Origin: Paralichthys olivaceus
Lineage: Eukaryota; Chordata; Actinopteri; Pleuronectiformes; Paralichthyidae
DNA: 64,000 nucleotides
Direction: 5' to 3'
NCBI RefSeq assembly: GCF_024713975.1
Contig: NC_091106.1
Span: 14,348,501 to 14,412,500, forward strand
The notes under the pieces are model-generated. The model saw nothing but the letters and a program-made list of their open reading frames with translations. It made no database searches and had not been told where the DNA came from. Below are positions 29,390 through 42,620 of this stretch, piece by piece. The first letter of the stretch is position 1, and every line of letters begins with the position of its first letter. A program made the translations under genes and the position numbers.

Positions 29390-32300
29390 TGGACTTGTTC
29401 TCAATTTGAGGCACATCAATCTTTTCCCCGGTGAGGAACTGCCAGATGCCTCCTCTGTAGTTCTCATTTCCCAAAGCGTACAGGAAGACATTGAAGGTCG
29501 GGGATGTCTTGGCGAGGATAGGAGCCATCTGCAGAAACACACGGATGTTAGCGTTTTAAAAAAGACATTGCGGAGAAGTAAAAGATTCTAAAAATGTTAT
29601 CAAGGAAAATCAGCTGATGGTATATGAGCTGCATTTCAAACTATATACATTAATATGTTTGGATTATGGTGGAATTAAACTGGAGAGCATCTGTGCACAT
29701 GTATTTCTCAGTTGTCCTTACCATCCTGAGCTTAGGGGAGACCAGGGTTGCGTTCTCCACAGCAGCATAGAAAGCCAGGAGGCCGTAGGGGCCCCAGCAG
29801 AACAGCATGGTCTTAAGAGGAGTGTTGGGGTTGAACTGCAGTGGGGGATGTATAGAGAGAGAGAGGTAGAGTGGGGGGGATTAATGGTTACAGGAATGAA
29901 AAGTGGAGAAAAGAAAGAGGGATTGAGAGAGAGGATCAGAACAAAAATGAATAGTTACCAATCAACCATAAAAAGCAAAGGAGACAAAAAATGCCTTGTG
30001 CCTCAGTTTCTTTTTTTACTTGGGGGCGAATCACACGCCAGGGATAAAGTCTGGGATAAAAACAATATCTGTGTTAAGATAATTCGGGCTCAGCGAGAAA
30101 ACAGAAACTGCCAGTGAGTAAGAGGCAGGTTGTTGTAATCCAGGGGTCAAAGTAGACATTATTCTGAGTGAGAGCGTAGGCATGCAAAGTTTAACCCTTT
30201 AATGTTCAGTTGACTCCACATAAAAGGCTTTAAGGTTGAGAAAAAATATATTATACTGCCTGTCTTACATTCAAATTAAAACACTGATTACAATGTCAAG
30301 CACGGAAAACCAAAGAATACACTCGTCGAGGAAGCTAAACTCTTGCAGTCTTAATAATTTTTTTGGGGGGTCGGTGTCGTGAGGTGTCTTCAAGGGATAA
30401 AAACTCTGGAAGAATCGGGTGGTCGGGTGGAAAGCAAAAGGAACCACAAGTCACTGGCATGTTGATTCCTGATTGTTGCTGCTAATTTACTTTTTCTTAT
30501 TTAAAAACATGAATGGTTTGGACGGTGTAGCGAGTCGCCCCTCTGGGATTTAATAAAGCTGTCTGAATCTGAATCACACACATTTCATGGCTGCACCTTT
30601 AATCATATGGAAGATATTCTGCATGTTTTGTGCATTTTTTTAATACACATTTCACCCTGATGTATTTGACGTCTTGAGAAACTGCAGGACCTCCTCTATA
30701 ATTTAAAAGTCCTGAAGGTGAGGAGGAAAACTGTCAGACTGGGCTTGCACTGACAGGCCCAGCAGGAGTCTGAAAAAGACAGGCCAGGGGTTTCTTTGAG
30801 AATAGAGGAAAATCAGACACAACCTCTAACCCTGTCTACCACATTTTTATGACATAGCGTGCACGTTTTGTGCTTGACATTGGGGCAATCAGGCCTTTAG
30901 TCATTACATAATTGCGTTGTTGTGGTGGAGCAATCGGTGTCTCTCCTCCGCTGCCTTTTCATTTGGAATGAAAGCGTTGCTGGCTCACTCAGATGAGTGT
31001 GAGTAATGACCTTACGCAATGTAAAGTGAGGCAACCTGATTCGGCCCCTGAGGAACTCCTCTACTGAATTCTCTATTCACAGATACATTGTTCTCTTCAC
31101 TGCAGACCAGCTACTGTCCGCATTCCCTGGCCGAAGCAGGAGGTTTTCCCCCTGAGGCAATGACCTATATACTGTGTGTTACAGCCTCCACACCCCCCGT
31201 TCACTGTTTTCTGTTGTTGTTACTCTGAAGGACCACGTTGAGAGAGTTGTGCTCACGCGAGGAAGGGATGAAAAGGTTCACAGTGTTTACATGAGCTGCA
31301 TTGTGTTTTTAAGGATTTGCGCATTCGATTTTAACTTTTCTGCTGCCAGTTTCTTGGATTTCAGAGTGATTTCTAAATTCCTCTGCATAATGCATGTAAT
31401 CAAATTTGGGTTTGAAGTAATTGAAGCAAAACTCAGACAATCTTCCTCTGCATTGGCATGTAAACAGAAAATTATGAAAACTCGACTCTAACCCTCACCT
31501 TGGGGTTTCCAGTCTTCTTGAATTTCTGTGCAATGGATTGGTAAGAGGACATGACAACAAACACCTGGATGGCCATGTTGAAGACGCTCATCGGAATCAA
31601 GTAGGACACATAGTTTCTGTTGAAGGAGAAATGAATGAAAAAGGTGTAAGAAAACCTGCTTCCACTTGTATCACATCTGTATTTATCTTGATAGCATGGT
31701 GAGGAGTGGATGCATGGCTAAATTACCTGTCTCCTTTGGTGTAGTCCAGGGTGCAGCAGGTCCTGAGGGGCTCGTAATCGTACTCTCCCCAGCCAATGAG
31801 CGGCATGGCGGACCAGAAGGCGGTGAAGAGCCAGATAAACACAGCCAGGGTGATGGCACTGCTCCACTGCAGCTTTGTCCCTTGAAAGCACAAAGTCAAA
31901 TCATCCTTCGTGACTATTTTAAACACCTCCAGCAAAACATGGATACATGCTTGACATATATATATATATATATATTTTAAGGTGTCAAACACCACTGTTC
32001 AGTCATAGCAGGGCTATTACTTAATCGTGCAATTACAGAGTTACTTGCTGAGCTCGTTAATTAGTGGGAAAGATGTAAGAACAGCTCAGGTGTTGAATCC
32101 CTTCCCTTCCCCTCATATCCTGTTACCAAGGATGGCTAAAAATAAAATAGCAGTGGGGCTGATGGGGGAACACAATAATGTCTCCTAGGCAGCTGTCTCA
32201 TTAAATGTTTTTAGTCAAGGCATTTAGATTTTGCCGTGGATCTTGCTGACCAGCTGGCCTCTTCAGAAGTAAGAGGTCTTAAGATCAGGGGGAAGACAAA

Positions 32301-33643
32301 GGACAAAACCTGTTCAGTGTACGCAACGTGTGTCTTTGTGTGTGTGTGTGTGAGCCACAGAGGAGGGACAGTGGGATGATGTGTTGGCTTCTGTCGTGAT
32401 TCAGGGACTGAGGAAGGTGTTGACTTACTGGTGCAGTACTGGTGGTACCTGTCCCAGGCGATGGCGGCGATGAAGTGGATGCTGGCGAGAGCTGTCACGA
32501 AACCCTGGAAACCGTGAGTCTGGCATCCTTCAGAGCCATATGGCCAGTACCTGCAGATAGAGACATGTGTGAGTGTGTGTGTGAATAGACAAGAGTATTT
32601 AGCCACCAACAAAGAATGGGGATAATTGCTCCCTAGCAGCGTGGGACCAATAGAGATTGTGATCTTGACCAAATACACCAAGAAAACCTTCAAGCAGAGG
32701 CATTTAAGACCATTGATAAATATATTTTTTAAATAACAAAGGGAGGGTATACACTACATATATAAACACACACACACATGTGTATATGGCCTATATATAT
32801 ATATAAATAATCCCTGAATAGTGAGCGCAGCAGCTGTGACCTGATAATAGCTTGAAAATCCTCTGTATCTGCACATCAGGCTCCAGCAGTGGACTGACCC
32901 TCCCACCCTCCACCATTACTCCACCATCTATCGATTACATACAGACCCATAGGTTGATTATTCGCCTGGAGCACTGGTATAACCAGCTGTTATTATCCCC
33001 ACCACGGTATTGTATTTACCCAGATCAGACCTTGATATTTTTTTTATAATATAATGAAAGCAGCGGCCGGTTGCATCGCTCACCTCAGGAAGCTGGAGAA
33101 AGCGGCGATGGTGGCGTTCATGGAGATGCCCATGTCAGCCATGGCTAAGCTGAACACGAGGAAATTGCTGGGGGTCCTCAGCTCCCTGACTTTGAGGAAA
33201 GCAGCGATGGTCACCGCGTTTAGGAAGAAGCCCAGCAGACCTTTGTGCGAAGAGCAAGAGAAAAAAAACAAAACAATTACAAAAACATGAATGGAAATCA
33301 GCGCGCACCACGGCGGTGGCGTCACATGCAGCACCGATACGTTTCCAAACCAGAGGGATCACGTAGTGTTTTTAAAACATCGCACTGCTTTTTTTCTCTG
33401 TTTGTGCACAAACAACACGACGTGGATCTGTGAGCGTAAAGCTGCACATCCTCTCCTTCCGCTGGCTGCAGTGTGCGGTCAGAGCCCAGGTGGGTTCTGG
33501 TCCTGTCACGGGTTAACATCGTATTTGGCTGAAATCCAGCGTAAAAACGCGCACACGCACTCACCCTCCACCAGCAGGCAGGAGCCCAGGGAGAACACAT
33601 CGAAGTCGGAGAAGCCCTCCGGCAGCGGGTACGAAGACACCAT
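29385..33643 (-). CDS. rgr: RPE-retinal G protein-coupled receptor (RGR opsin)
   Basis: This opsin-family seven-helix protein of retinal pigment epithelium and Mueller glia binds all-trans-retinal and takes part in chromophore regeneration. Exons in transcript order are 33565-33643, 33084-33240, 32429-32550, 31727-31880, 31499-31616, 29722-29835 and 29385-29528. They total 888 bp (295 aa plus stop) in continuous phase. Family marks are LRTPSNFLVFSLAMADMG, YWPYGSEGCQTHGFQGFVTA, AWDRYHQYCT (an E/DRY-type motif), GWGEYDYEPLRTCCTLDYTKGDR and YALGNENYRGGIWQ in place of NPxxY. The Schiff-base lysine falls at K255 (PILAKTSPTF), the same number as in mammalian RGR. His91 and the C88/C162 pair are also kept. 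The start is MVSSYPLPEGFSDFD. The introns carry a small (TA)n run at about 31957-31974. It may be the teleost rgra copy, which was not tested. Confidence 0.95.
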
Positions 33644-34056
33644 CCTGAATCCGAGTCTACTCAACAAAGTGCAGCTGTCACAGACTTTTCACTCGTCCGC
33701 GTCCGCTCGTTTACGATGTGCCTCGACGAGACGAGAGGAGAGTCCCGCTTTTTAAAGGCGCATTTCACGTGAAAAGCATGCACTCCATTATGTAAAGCCC
33801 CCTCTCTCTGCGTCGCCCCAATCCGTGCAGGAATGTCTTAATGAACATAACCGCACAAACAGTAACCCTTAATGCGCATTTGTCCGCAATCGTAAAGCCC
33901 TCAATTAGTTTGAGCCCCTGCACAACAAAGCCTTTGTGTCTGCGTCCCCCCGGTGAGGAGGATGCGGGCTGCGCCGGTGTCGAGCAGCCGGACAACACTT
34001 TGGTTTGGGTGCAGCCTCCGTCTCGCTTTAAGGAGACACAACAGGTGTCTCCTCCC

Positions 34057-34057
<1 letters not shown>

Positions 34058-34150
<93 letters not shown>
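34058..34150. repeat. (AC)n microsatellite upstream of rgr
   Basis: A 93-bp perfect AC run lies about 415 bp upstream of the rgr start codon. Confidence 0.97.
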
Positions 34151-34152
<2 letters not shown>

Positions 34153-36886
34153 TAGAATGCTAGAATATATTATCATGGTTCATTGTCCAACGAAATATGC
34201 TGTGCATCTCCAAAACTTTATAATATAGGCTATAAATAGACAAGTAATAAGATTATATATATTGACATTATTATATACATTGACATTAATATATTCTTAG
34301 TTGATTTGATCAAATAGTGCACGATGATAAAGTATTGCACAGTAAAACAGGTCAAACGGTAAAATTGTACGTTGAGGGCAGTTTTTAAGTAGCTCCAGAA
34401 ATCTGTGAATCTCATTCAGGTTATTGTATCTTCTGGTTCCAGATCTATAGTCGTGTCATGATGGAGTTTACTTCAATCATGAAGCTCAGTCCACTTGGTT
34501 TACTGCAACTGTTTCCTCAAGCTTACATACACTGGACAAAGGGTTAAAATATATATTTTATACATTAATTAATTTACTCTGGTGTATGATACAGGACTCC
34601 TGGTTTATTATTCCTAGATTTAGATACTCCAATATGCACATCATTGCTTTGCATCTTATTGATGTAAACACATAATAATAAATGTATCTGATGTATATCA
34701 GTTCATTACATAACCTTGTCCATTCACTGATTGATGACACAAAGTGATTATTGTGAATGCACTGCAGAGGATCTTTATTAATCCACTCACCCACGTGGCT
34801 GGACTCTGTTTGACAAGTGAATATAAAACTCATCAGGTCAGGATTTGTTTTCTGGACGTCTTCTTTGTTTTGTTTTAAAACTATTGTCAGACACACTGAC
34901 GTCAAGAGATTAAACTCCACATCTGCCTGAAATGATGAGGGACAAAACTAAATTGCACTTTTCGGAGCTGCAGACACAACATATGTCTACAGGAGCTCCA
35001 GTCTAGGGTTTAGTGTGTGATATGGGTGAAATCAAATGTGGTGCCAATTTAAAGTCTGTGTTCCTTTTTAGTTTTAGCCGATCGACAAGTGTGTTAATAA
35101 CATGAAATCCTGCCATCATGCAGAGCCTCCCATGGATTTGCTATGTTTCAGTTGCGCCATCATTTGCAGCTTTTCATGCCACAGGACTGAATGAGGGGAA
35201 ACAAGCCGGACATTGTGTGGCTGAGGTTTGTCTCAGTTTGAGGATTATAAGATCAGGAATCTTGTGAAATATAGGTGATCATGCATGAAGTGCTAAATCA
35301 TATGGCAATGCAATTTGTCATGATCGATACGATCCATTATTGTTTTTATAATTGGACACTTATATCAAACAATATTCAGTATAGTCATTGCAGAACTTGA
35401 CAGCAGTTTATTTATATGGCCATAATAAGACAAATAACCATTAATGATTTGTAAGATATAGATAAAGAGAAACAATGAGAATACACTGAAATTGTTTAAT
35501 TTGTTGTATCGAAGTTGATGAAAAACACCCAAATCTCTTTGTCCTGGCTTGACCCCAACATGAATTTAGGTATGCACTTTTTTCTCCCCAGAGATTAAAC
35601 AGGGTTAAAAATAATCCTACATGTAAAGAAATGGTGACACAAGTAAGCATACATATAAAATGTTTGTGCTGGTCATGTGAGGCCTGTTTATTCCAATGTA
35701 ACTTCATCATATCTGTTCCATGTGAGACTTTCTGCACAGTAAGAATGACATTGCAGCTCGAATAAAGTCCAGTCCTCTGGTTCAAACGATATAAAAGGGC
35801 AGCTTTAATGGCTTCAGTAAATAAGATTATCGTCTTGCAGAGCAATGTGGAATGTATACGTTTTTAACACGAGGGAACATTATTGCTCAACACGTTAGTG
35901 GCCTCTGTACAGACCTGCATGGTCCTAAAACCATACATCATGAAACAAGTCTTTCATCCTCTCAGAGGGATTTTAAGTGTTAGAGCTCAATAAAACTAAT
36001 ATTGTAAGGTAATGTGCAGGATGGGTGAGAGGAGAAGCTAATATGTCAGAATGATGCACACAAAACACACAGATGTTGAAGATTTCTAAATTAAGTAACT
36101 CTGTAATCTGTTATTATTCTCACTCTCCTAAACTATTTGTGTTGTAATAAAACCCCTGACCCTGGCTCAGCGGTTAAATCTACGTCAGATGTAAAAGTGG
36201 GTTCCTGCTGCCAAGTTGTTCAAACAAAGTGTGTGTAACTATTTATTCAGTTGCACACTTTGTGATGCCAGGGGGGAAACACAAGGGACTGGTGCCAAAT
36301 AACTTGTGTGTGGTATTTACAAGTGCTATAATTATCAATGTCGCCTTCAGGGTGCCAATTGTGCCTTCAGGCTGTGGACTGAGTTAAAGGTGCCTTAGAT
36401 AAACTACAGCTGCAGTTGACTCCTGGGTAAATTCCTGGGTCAGAGTCACAGCCAGAACATTTTGATTATTTTCATTTCACATTGGAATGTAGTGCAGATC
36501 TCTGTCATGACATTCATAGAATCATTTCCTCTTCATCGATTTGTCTACAAAGTAAACGCTCAGAGTGGAACCTGGAATAGTGAGAGAAGAAGGTTTTTAT
36601 ACAGTATGATAAACAGGAAACGTCTGCCTTTGCTTCTGCAGGAAACAGAAAGTTTGCTGGTTGCACAGATCAGGGTCAACAAGAGGATCATGAACTTTGA
36701 GGTTGCATCGGCCAAGTGCACAGCAACACTCAGGGCATTTGTTAGTTAAAGGTAAAAATTAAAAAAAGATGGTCCAGACGGTTCCTCTTATGCGAGCACA
36801 ACTGTATTTATATATGAGGAGTTATTGTTGAACAGAGCACACAAGCATTGATCAGACATAGGAAAGAGTTCAAGCAAAGTTCATGT

Positions 36887-36915
36887 ATGGACTGTTTACC
36901 AAGTAAACAGTCCAT
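36887..36915. repeat. Perfect 13-bp inverted repeat with 3-base loop
   Basis: ATGGACTGTTTAC and its exact reverse complement flank CAA. It lies about 590 bp upstream of the lrit1 start. No transposon ends or tRNA/ncRNA features were seen around it. Confidence 0.9.
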
Positions 36916-37204
36916 TTCAAACAGGGAGGTTTGAAACCAAAATCTCAATCTTTGCTTTCTAATAGCGGAGCTACTATTTTCTTTAGCGATATTAATATTC
37001 AAAGTCCTCTAAATAAAACAAGGATGACAGTCAGAAAATGAAACATCTGTGGACTGCACAGGCCCCAAGGTAGGAGCCTCAGGCTGTTGTAGGGGCCACC
37101 GTGTGGTAAAACGCAGTGCTGCCCACTCACAGATTAACAGTCATGGCAGGGCTCAAATGAACAAACTACATTTGAGAGAAAGAAAAAAATCCAAACATCA
37201 CAGT

Positions 37205-37326
37205 GGATTATGACCATTTCGGAAGTGTTTTTCTGTGATAATAAATAGGGACGTCTCTGCACAGCCTATCGGATTCCGGGATGCAATACGCATCCAAATG
37301 AAAAGAACGCCAGTCCTCGCTAATCC
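37205..37326 (+). promoter_or_regulatory. Two OTX/CRX-like core sites upstream of lrit1
   Basis: GGATTA at 37205-37210 and TAATCC at 37321-37326 lie 299 and 183 bases upstream of the lrit1 ATG. These are the core bound by CRX/OTX2 in photoreceptor and bipolar genes. Six-base matches are common by chance. Confidence 0.3.
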
Positions 37327-37503
37327 TTGTATATCCTTTTTATCTCGGGACTCATAGCAGTCTGATCACTATGGGACAGCGAAGCGGTGGGACCAAGCCA
37401 TGCGGATGATATTCTTGTAAATGAGAGAAAAAAGCAAGTCTGTCTGACTTCAGAGGGCGCAAACTGGGCGCATGTAGCTGCGTATGCGTAAAAGTGGGCC
37501 AAC

Positions 37504-39386
37504 ATGTTCCTCGTTCTGCTCCTGGGGCTCTACCTGGCCACAGGTGAACTTATCTCCCCAGTGAGCTCCTGTCCGTCGCAGTGCAGCTGTTTCTACCACA
37601 ACCTGAGTGATGGATCAAAGGCCAGGTAAGCATGGGAATTATTTTATATCCCAAAACACACTGCAGTTTGGTTTGGTTTGTGCGTTTCTTTAGAAGTGCA
37701 GGTCTAGTCCTCACACGAGGATATATTTTTTCAGAGAGGTGAACACGTGTACAAAAGATAATTCAGGGAGTGCATGTCGATCCAATTTTATTTAATGCAG
37801 GATTATCTCTCAAAGGCACTTTCAACCCTCCCATTTATGCGTTTTTAAGTGTTTGGATGGATTGGGAATGAGTGTTTTTTCAGAATTATCCACAGGATTT
37901 TAGTGGCATGTGAACTTTTCATTTAGAGTCCAAAACATGATTTAATTGAATTTAATGGTGTTTTTTTCATTTTCCATTTAATTTCATCGTTTCATTTGCT
38001 GTAAAATATATCAATCTGCGTAATTTGCACAGGATGTTGAACATAAATTCACGTGTCTCTTCCTCTTTTAGGAGCGTGATTTGCAATGACCCCGACATAT
38101 CTCTTGTGCCTGTCGGGTTCCCTGTTGACACGTCCAAGCTGCGGATCGAGAAGACGGTCATTCAGCGGATACCAAGCGAAGCCTTTAACTACCTCTCCAG
38201 TCTGGAATTCCTGTGGATGTCTTTCAACACCCTGTCCGCCTTGAATCCGGACAGTTTCCGGGGATTGTTCAACCTGGAAGAGCTTCGCCTGGACGGGAAC
38301 GCCCTCACCGCCTTTCCCTGGGAATCTATCATGGACATGCCCAGCCTCAGACTTCTCGATTTGCACAACAACCAGCTCACCTCGCTGCCCGCGGAGGCCA
38401 CCACTCACATTAAGAACCTCACCTACCTGGACCTCTCCAGCAACAACCTGCTGACCCTGCCTGCAGAGGTGCTCTCCACCTGGCTGGCGGTGAAACCAGC
38501 GCAAGGACCAGAGAGCTCCAAGATGATACTTGGTAAGTGACACCATGTCACTCATGCACCCTTCATGCACCCAATCCCTCAGCTCCAGGTACTGTCAAAA
38601 ACTGTGCGTAAAGGAAGTGGTGTTACATTTACGCAGAGGAATGTTCTTGAACAGCTGGATAACAGCTGCTAAGCAACACATCACTTCATCTTATGATCAG
38701 TAAATCTGACGATGAAATTACATCAATATCGGAGGAAAAACACATTTAGCAAAATATATTTATTGTTTATTATTATTATTAATAATTCAACATCCATTAT
38801 TAAGCATTTATAGAAAGTGTTTACATGTTAAATTTAAAACACTATAATGTAGTTACAAACAGATGACATTTGATATTTGATTGATATTTGTCAATAGCTA
38901 TAACGTCTCCTGACTCTAATAAGTGGAAGTGGAACTGTTAACAAACACTTCCCATTAATAAACATAGCAAAACCTCCTTCTATCTTTTTAAGGCTACATA
39001 AAGCAGATATGAAATATATATATGGTGGTTGTATGAATTCAAAATTTTGAACAGATTTTTCTCTCCTCAAGCTTTTAAACGATCCTTCTGCACCAGTTTA
39101 CTTTAGGACAAAGCTCATATTTTAAGTCAGAGTGGAAAAAGTGAGATTTTCTTTTTGCGTTTTGTTTTCTTTAAATTTTGAAGAAAGATATGCACAACCT
39201 TTCTGCATTTCACATCCCACTGCATGTTGAGAAAACAGAGTTTAAAACGTCCTCATCCTCCGAGCAGTGGACAGCTGCTCCACGTTCAGCTGTCCACCTC
39301 TCTGAGGACAGGTGGGTTAAATGACAGCAAAACCTGACCTTGACCACAAGACCACCACCATCATCATCATCATCATCATTATCATT

Positions 39387-39433
<47 letters not shown>

Positions 39434-41275
39434 TGCCATAGTCATGGTCATAATGTAGTTTATGAATTAAATGTTAATCCTCTTACTGGATTAACATTTT
39501 AACATCCACACCAGCCATCTGCTGGCTGGTCCATCACTTTGCACACAGCTGGATGCTCGTCTTTCCTCCTGTAGCCTCACTTATACCTTCTCCCTCAGGT
39601 CTCCATGACAACCCCTGGGTGTGTGACTGCCGGCTCTACGACCTAGTCCAGTTCCAGAAGTCCCCAACTCTGTCGGTGGCGTTCATCGACACCAGGCTCC
39701 GGTGTTCCGCGCCGGAGAGCGTGTCGGGGGTTCTGTTCAGTGATGCAGAGCTGAGGCGCTGTCAGCTCCCACGTATCCACACCGCCGTGGCGCGAGTCCG
39801 GAGCGCTGTTGGAAACAATGTGCTGCTCCGTTGTGGGACCATTGGAGTCCCCATCCCGGACCTGACATGGCGCAGGACCGATGGACGAGCCCTCAATGGA
39901 ACAGGTGAGTCAGCACCTCTGTGGATGTGGGGGGCTTTCATTGTTTAGAGCTTGAGATAAGATGCTTTTGTCTGCACTATAGTGCTGCTGTTAATTACAC
40001 ACAGAGCAGTGGAGATAGTCAGGTTGTAAGTCTGACTGACAGCTGCAGCCACAACAGTGAGTTCTGCAACACTAATCACCTGCAGCTGTCTATTTACATG
40101 TTTACTAAAGCGGATATTTCTCAGATGCCACAAAATATTTCAATGTTTTCACATTGTCTTTTCTTGTCATCATGTAACAACCGTATTTTCTCTTTTCTGC
40201 TGCAACAGTCCAGCAGGAAACGTCAAAGGAAGGAATCACCTGGTCCATCCTCAGTGTCCCAGCTGTGTCCTATCATGATTCAGGGAAATACATCTGCAAG
40301 GCCACTAACTACGCAGGGAATGCAGAGGCTGTAATTTCTCTCATTGTCTCTAACTCCCCAAAGCCAGAGGGGAATCAAACCAGTAGTGAGAAGAAGGCAA
40401 AAGTCAAGAAATCCAACCAAATAGGCAAAGCTGCCTACCAGGAGAAACTGGTGGCCAGATACTTGGTTCCAACCTCCACCCCTTCATCCCTGCCTGCCCT
40501 GGATCCTGGCCTCCCACCTGGGCTTGGTTCTGAGTCTGATCTAGCCAGTTACAGCCTGGCTGACAGAGCCACACCGGGGCCTGCCACCTCCTCCAACCCA
40601 GATGCATTGCTGGATCTGGAGAAGACAAACCTAAGCAACTTGGCTGCCAACACCTCGTCGCTGCAGCAAGACCCGGACAGGGTGGTCCGCTCAGTGAAGG
40701 TAGTGGGGGACACAGACAATACAATTTCTCTGAACTGGAGAGCCCCTAAAGCCAAGAACACTACAGCATTTAGTGTGTTGTATGCTGTGTTTGGAGAGAG
40801 GGACATGAGGAAGATCAATGTTGGGGCGGGACAGAACCGTGTAACCATCGAAGGGCTGGTGCCCAGGACCAAGTACATTGCCTGTGTGTGTGTGAGGGGG
40901 CTGATCCCAAAGAAGGAGCAGTGTGTGATATTTTCCACTGATGAAGCAGCCAGTGCCACTGGCACCCAGAGGCTGATTAACGTGATTGTGATCACAGTGG
41001 CCTGTATCATCGCAGTCCCACTCACCGTCATCGTGTGCTGTGGGGCGCTGAAGAGACGCATTCAGAAGTACTGGGGAAAGAAGTCCAAGGACATCCAAGA
41101 TTCATATGTGACCTTTGAAACGCTGTCACCTGGTACAAAGGCCAAAGGGCTTGAGGGCGAGTATTTGAACAGACTGAACCCAGAGGAGTCCAACAGGCTG
41201 CTGTCGGCCCGCTCCAGCCTGGACTCTGAGGCCACGGCTAAGATAGAGGGACAGCCCAACGAGTACTTCTGCTGA
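37504..41275 (+). CDS. lrit1: Leucine-rich repeat, Ig-like and transmembrane domain protein 1
   Basis: This type I membrane protein acts at photoreceptor synapses; mammalian LRIT1 modulates cone-bipolar signalling. Exons are 37504-37625, 38072-38532, 39599-39904 and 40209-41275, totalling 1956 bp (651 aa plus stop) in continuous phase. The signal peptide spans about residues 1-22, followed by an LRRNT with CPSQCSC. LRRs include SLEFLWMSFNTLSALNPDSF, LEELRLDGNALTAFP and LRLLDLHNNQLTSLP. The LRRCT begins at about residue 196 (LHDNPWVCDCRLYDLVQF). The Ig domain has Cys in LLRCGTIGVP and Cys326 in DSGKYICKATN. A Pro/Ser-rich linker and an FN3 domain precede a TM segment at about 551-575 (INVIVITVACIIAVPLTVIV) and a cytosolic tail ending NEYFC. 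The last intron falls inside the Ig domain. A TCA-rich tract lies in intron 2. Confidence 0.95.
39349..39434. repeat. (TCA)n trinucleotide tract in lrit1 intron 2
   Basis: An ACC/TCA run with two TTA interruptions lies about 165 bp before the exon 3 acceptor. Confidence 0.95.
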
Positions 41276-42419
41276 CATCATGCTCCAGCTCCGGCTCCTG
41301 CTCCACGCCATCTCCCTCGCACTCAACCACATCCACGTCCCAGCCAACACACTAACATGCATTCACATACCCTTCACCACCCCCACCTGCATGTCCATCC
41401 ACATCCATACCCCCATCACTACCAGTACTCTCACTCTCAGCGACATCCTGACGTCAGTCCCCCTCTCACCCACTCCCATACGCCCACACGTTGGGATTCC
41501 CCCCCACCTGTTCCTCCGCGCTGGATCACGCCACCAACTCCGCCGCCGCAGAGAGCCAACTTCTATCAAAGGACCTTTGCACGCTGCACTATCATGGAAA
41601 TATCAGTTTAGAGAATATTTAACATTTTAATTCACTTGTATTTTAACCAAACATTGAGGGAAACTCACTGGGTTGTCACACATGTATCCACACAGTTAAA
41701 ATTATAAGACATTTGACACAGCATCCAAACACACTCATGCTTTAATGTCTAAAAGAATGTTTTTTTTATTACTAAGCCTGTAAGAGGAAACAAGTCAAAA
41801 AATGAAATTATTATTGTAATTAATATTTAATTTCACTCACAGGGCCCAGCAAAGAAACCTCTGCAATCTCATCTGATTAAAAGGGAACTCAGCGGTATAC
41901 ATTCCATTGTTTATATCATATATGTACGTGTATGATTTGTAAATATGTTACCTGGATAATGTACACACACATATACAGTTATGTCTGTGCCTCTGTATAA
42001 TCTGTCATACGTTCTCAGAGAAGATATACACACAGGCATGGTTCAACAACTCTGGTGAATGAAGAAAAAAGCTGGAGCTGGAGAAAGAAGTACATGAAGG
42101 TCTGAACTATGACACCGTGTAAATAGCGTGGACATGATGCAAAAATGAAATGTTAAAAAAAATATTTCTACTCCTGGCAATGAGACACATACTGAAATAT
42201 CTCTATGTACCTGTTTTGTGCCACCTAGAGGCATCATTACCCCCAATGAGATGTAGATCTGTTCATTTCAATTATATAATTTGAATATAGATAAATAAAC
42301 TTTTATATATACACAACCAGTTAGCATTGCTGTGTGTTTTTACATGTGTCCTTTCAGCTCAACATATTGATCCCACTGATCACAAGGTCTCCATTTGGAA
42401 AACCTTGCCAACATAGGTA

Positions 42420-42456
<37 letters not shown>

Positions 42457-42579
42457 CCAGAGCTGCAGGATCCAGATCTGACACTATTCAACAATTATTA
42501 TTTATGATTATGATTATTTTAATTATTATTATTAATAATAAAAATAAGAATAGTAACCATAATTTGAAGGTCACACAAC

Positions 42580-42620
<41 letters not shown>

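Larger units (their letters stand above)
33644..37503. other. Divergent intergenic region rgr/lrit1
   Basis: This region is upstream of both rgr (left) and lrit1 (right), so it holds both promoters. It contains an AC microsatellite, a perfect 13-bp hairpin (36887-36915) and two OTX/CRX-like core sites near lrit1. No other gene was recognised. Confidence 0.6.

Noticed and set aside
29617-30117. 166-codon + strand ORF
   Set aside because: It covers rgr exon 6 in antisense plus intron, with no recognisable domain.
33841-34176. Thr-His repeat ORFs on both strands
   Set aside because: They are translations of the AC microsatellite; the same applies to ORFs over 1297-1418, 13242-13299 and 21867-21996.
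38049-38570. 173-codon reverse-strand ORF
   Set aside because: It is antisense to lrit1 exon 2, with no family similarity.
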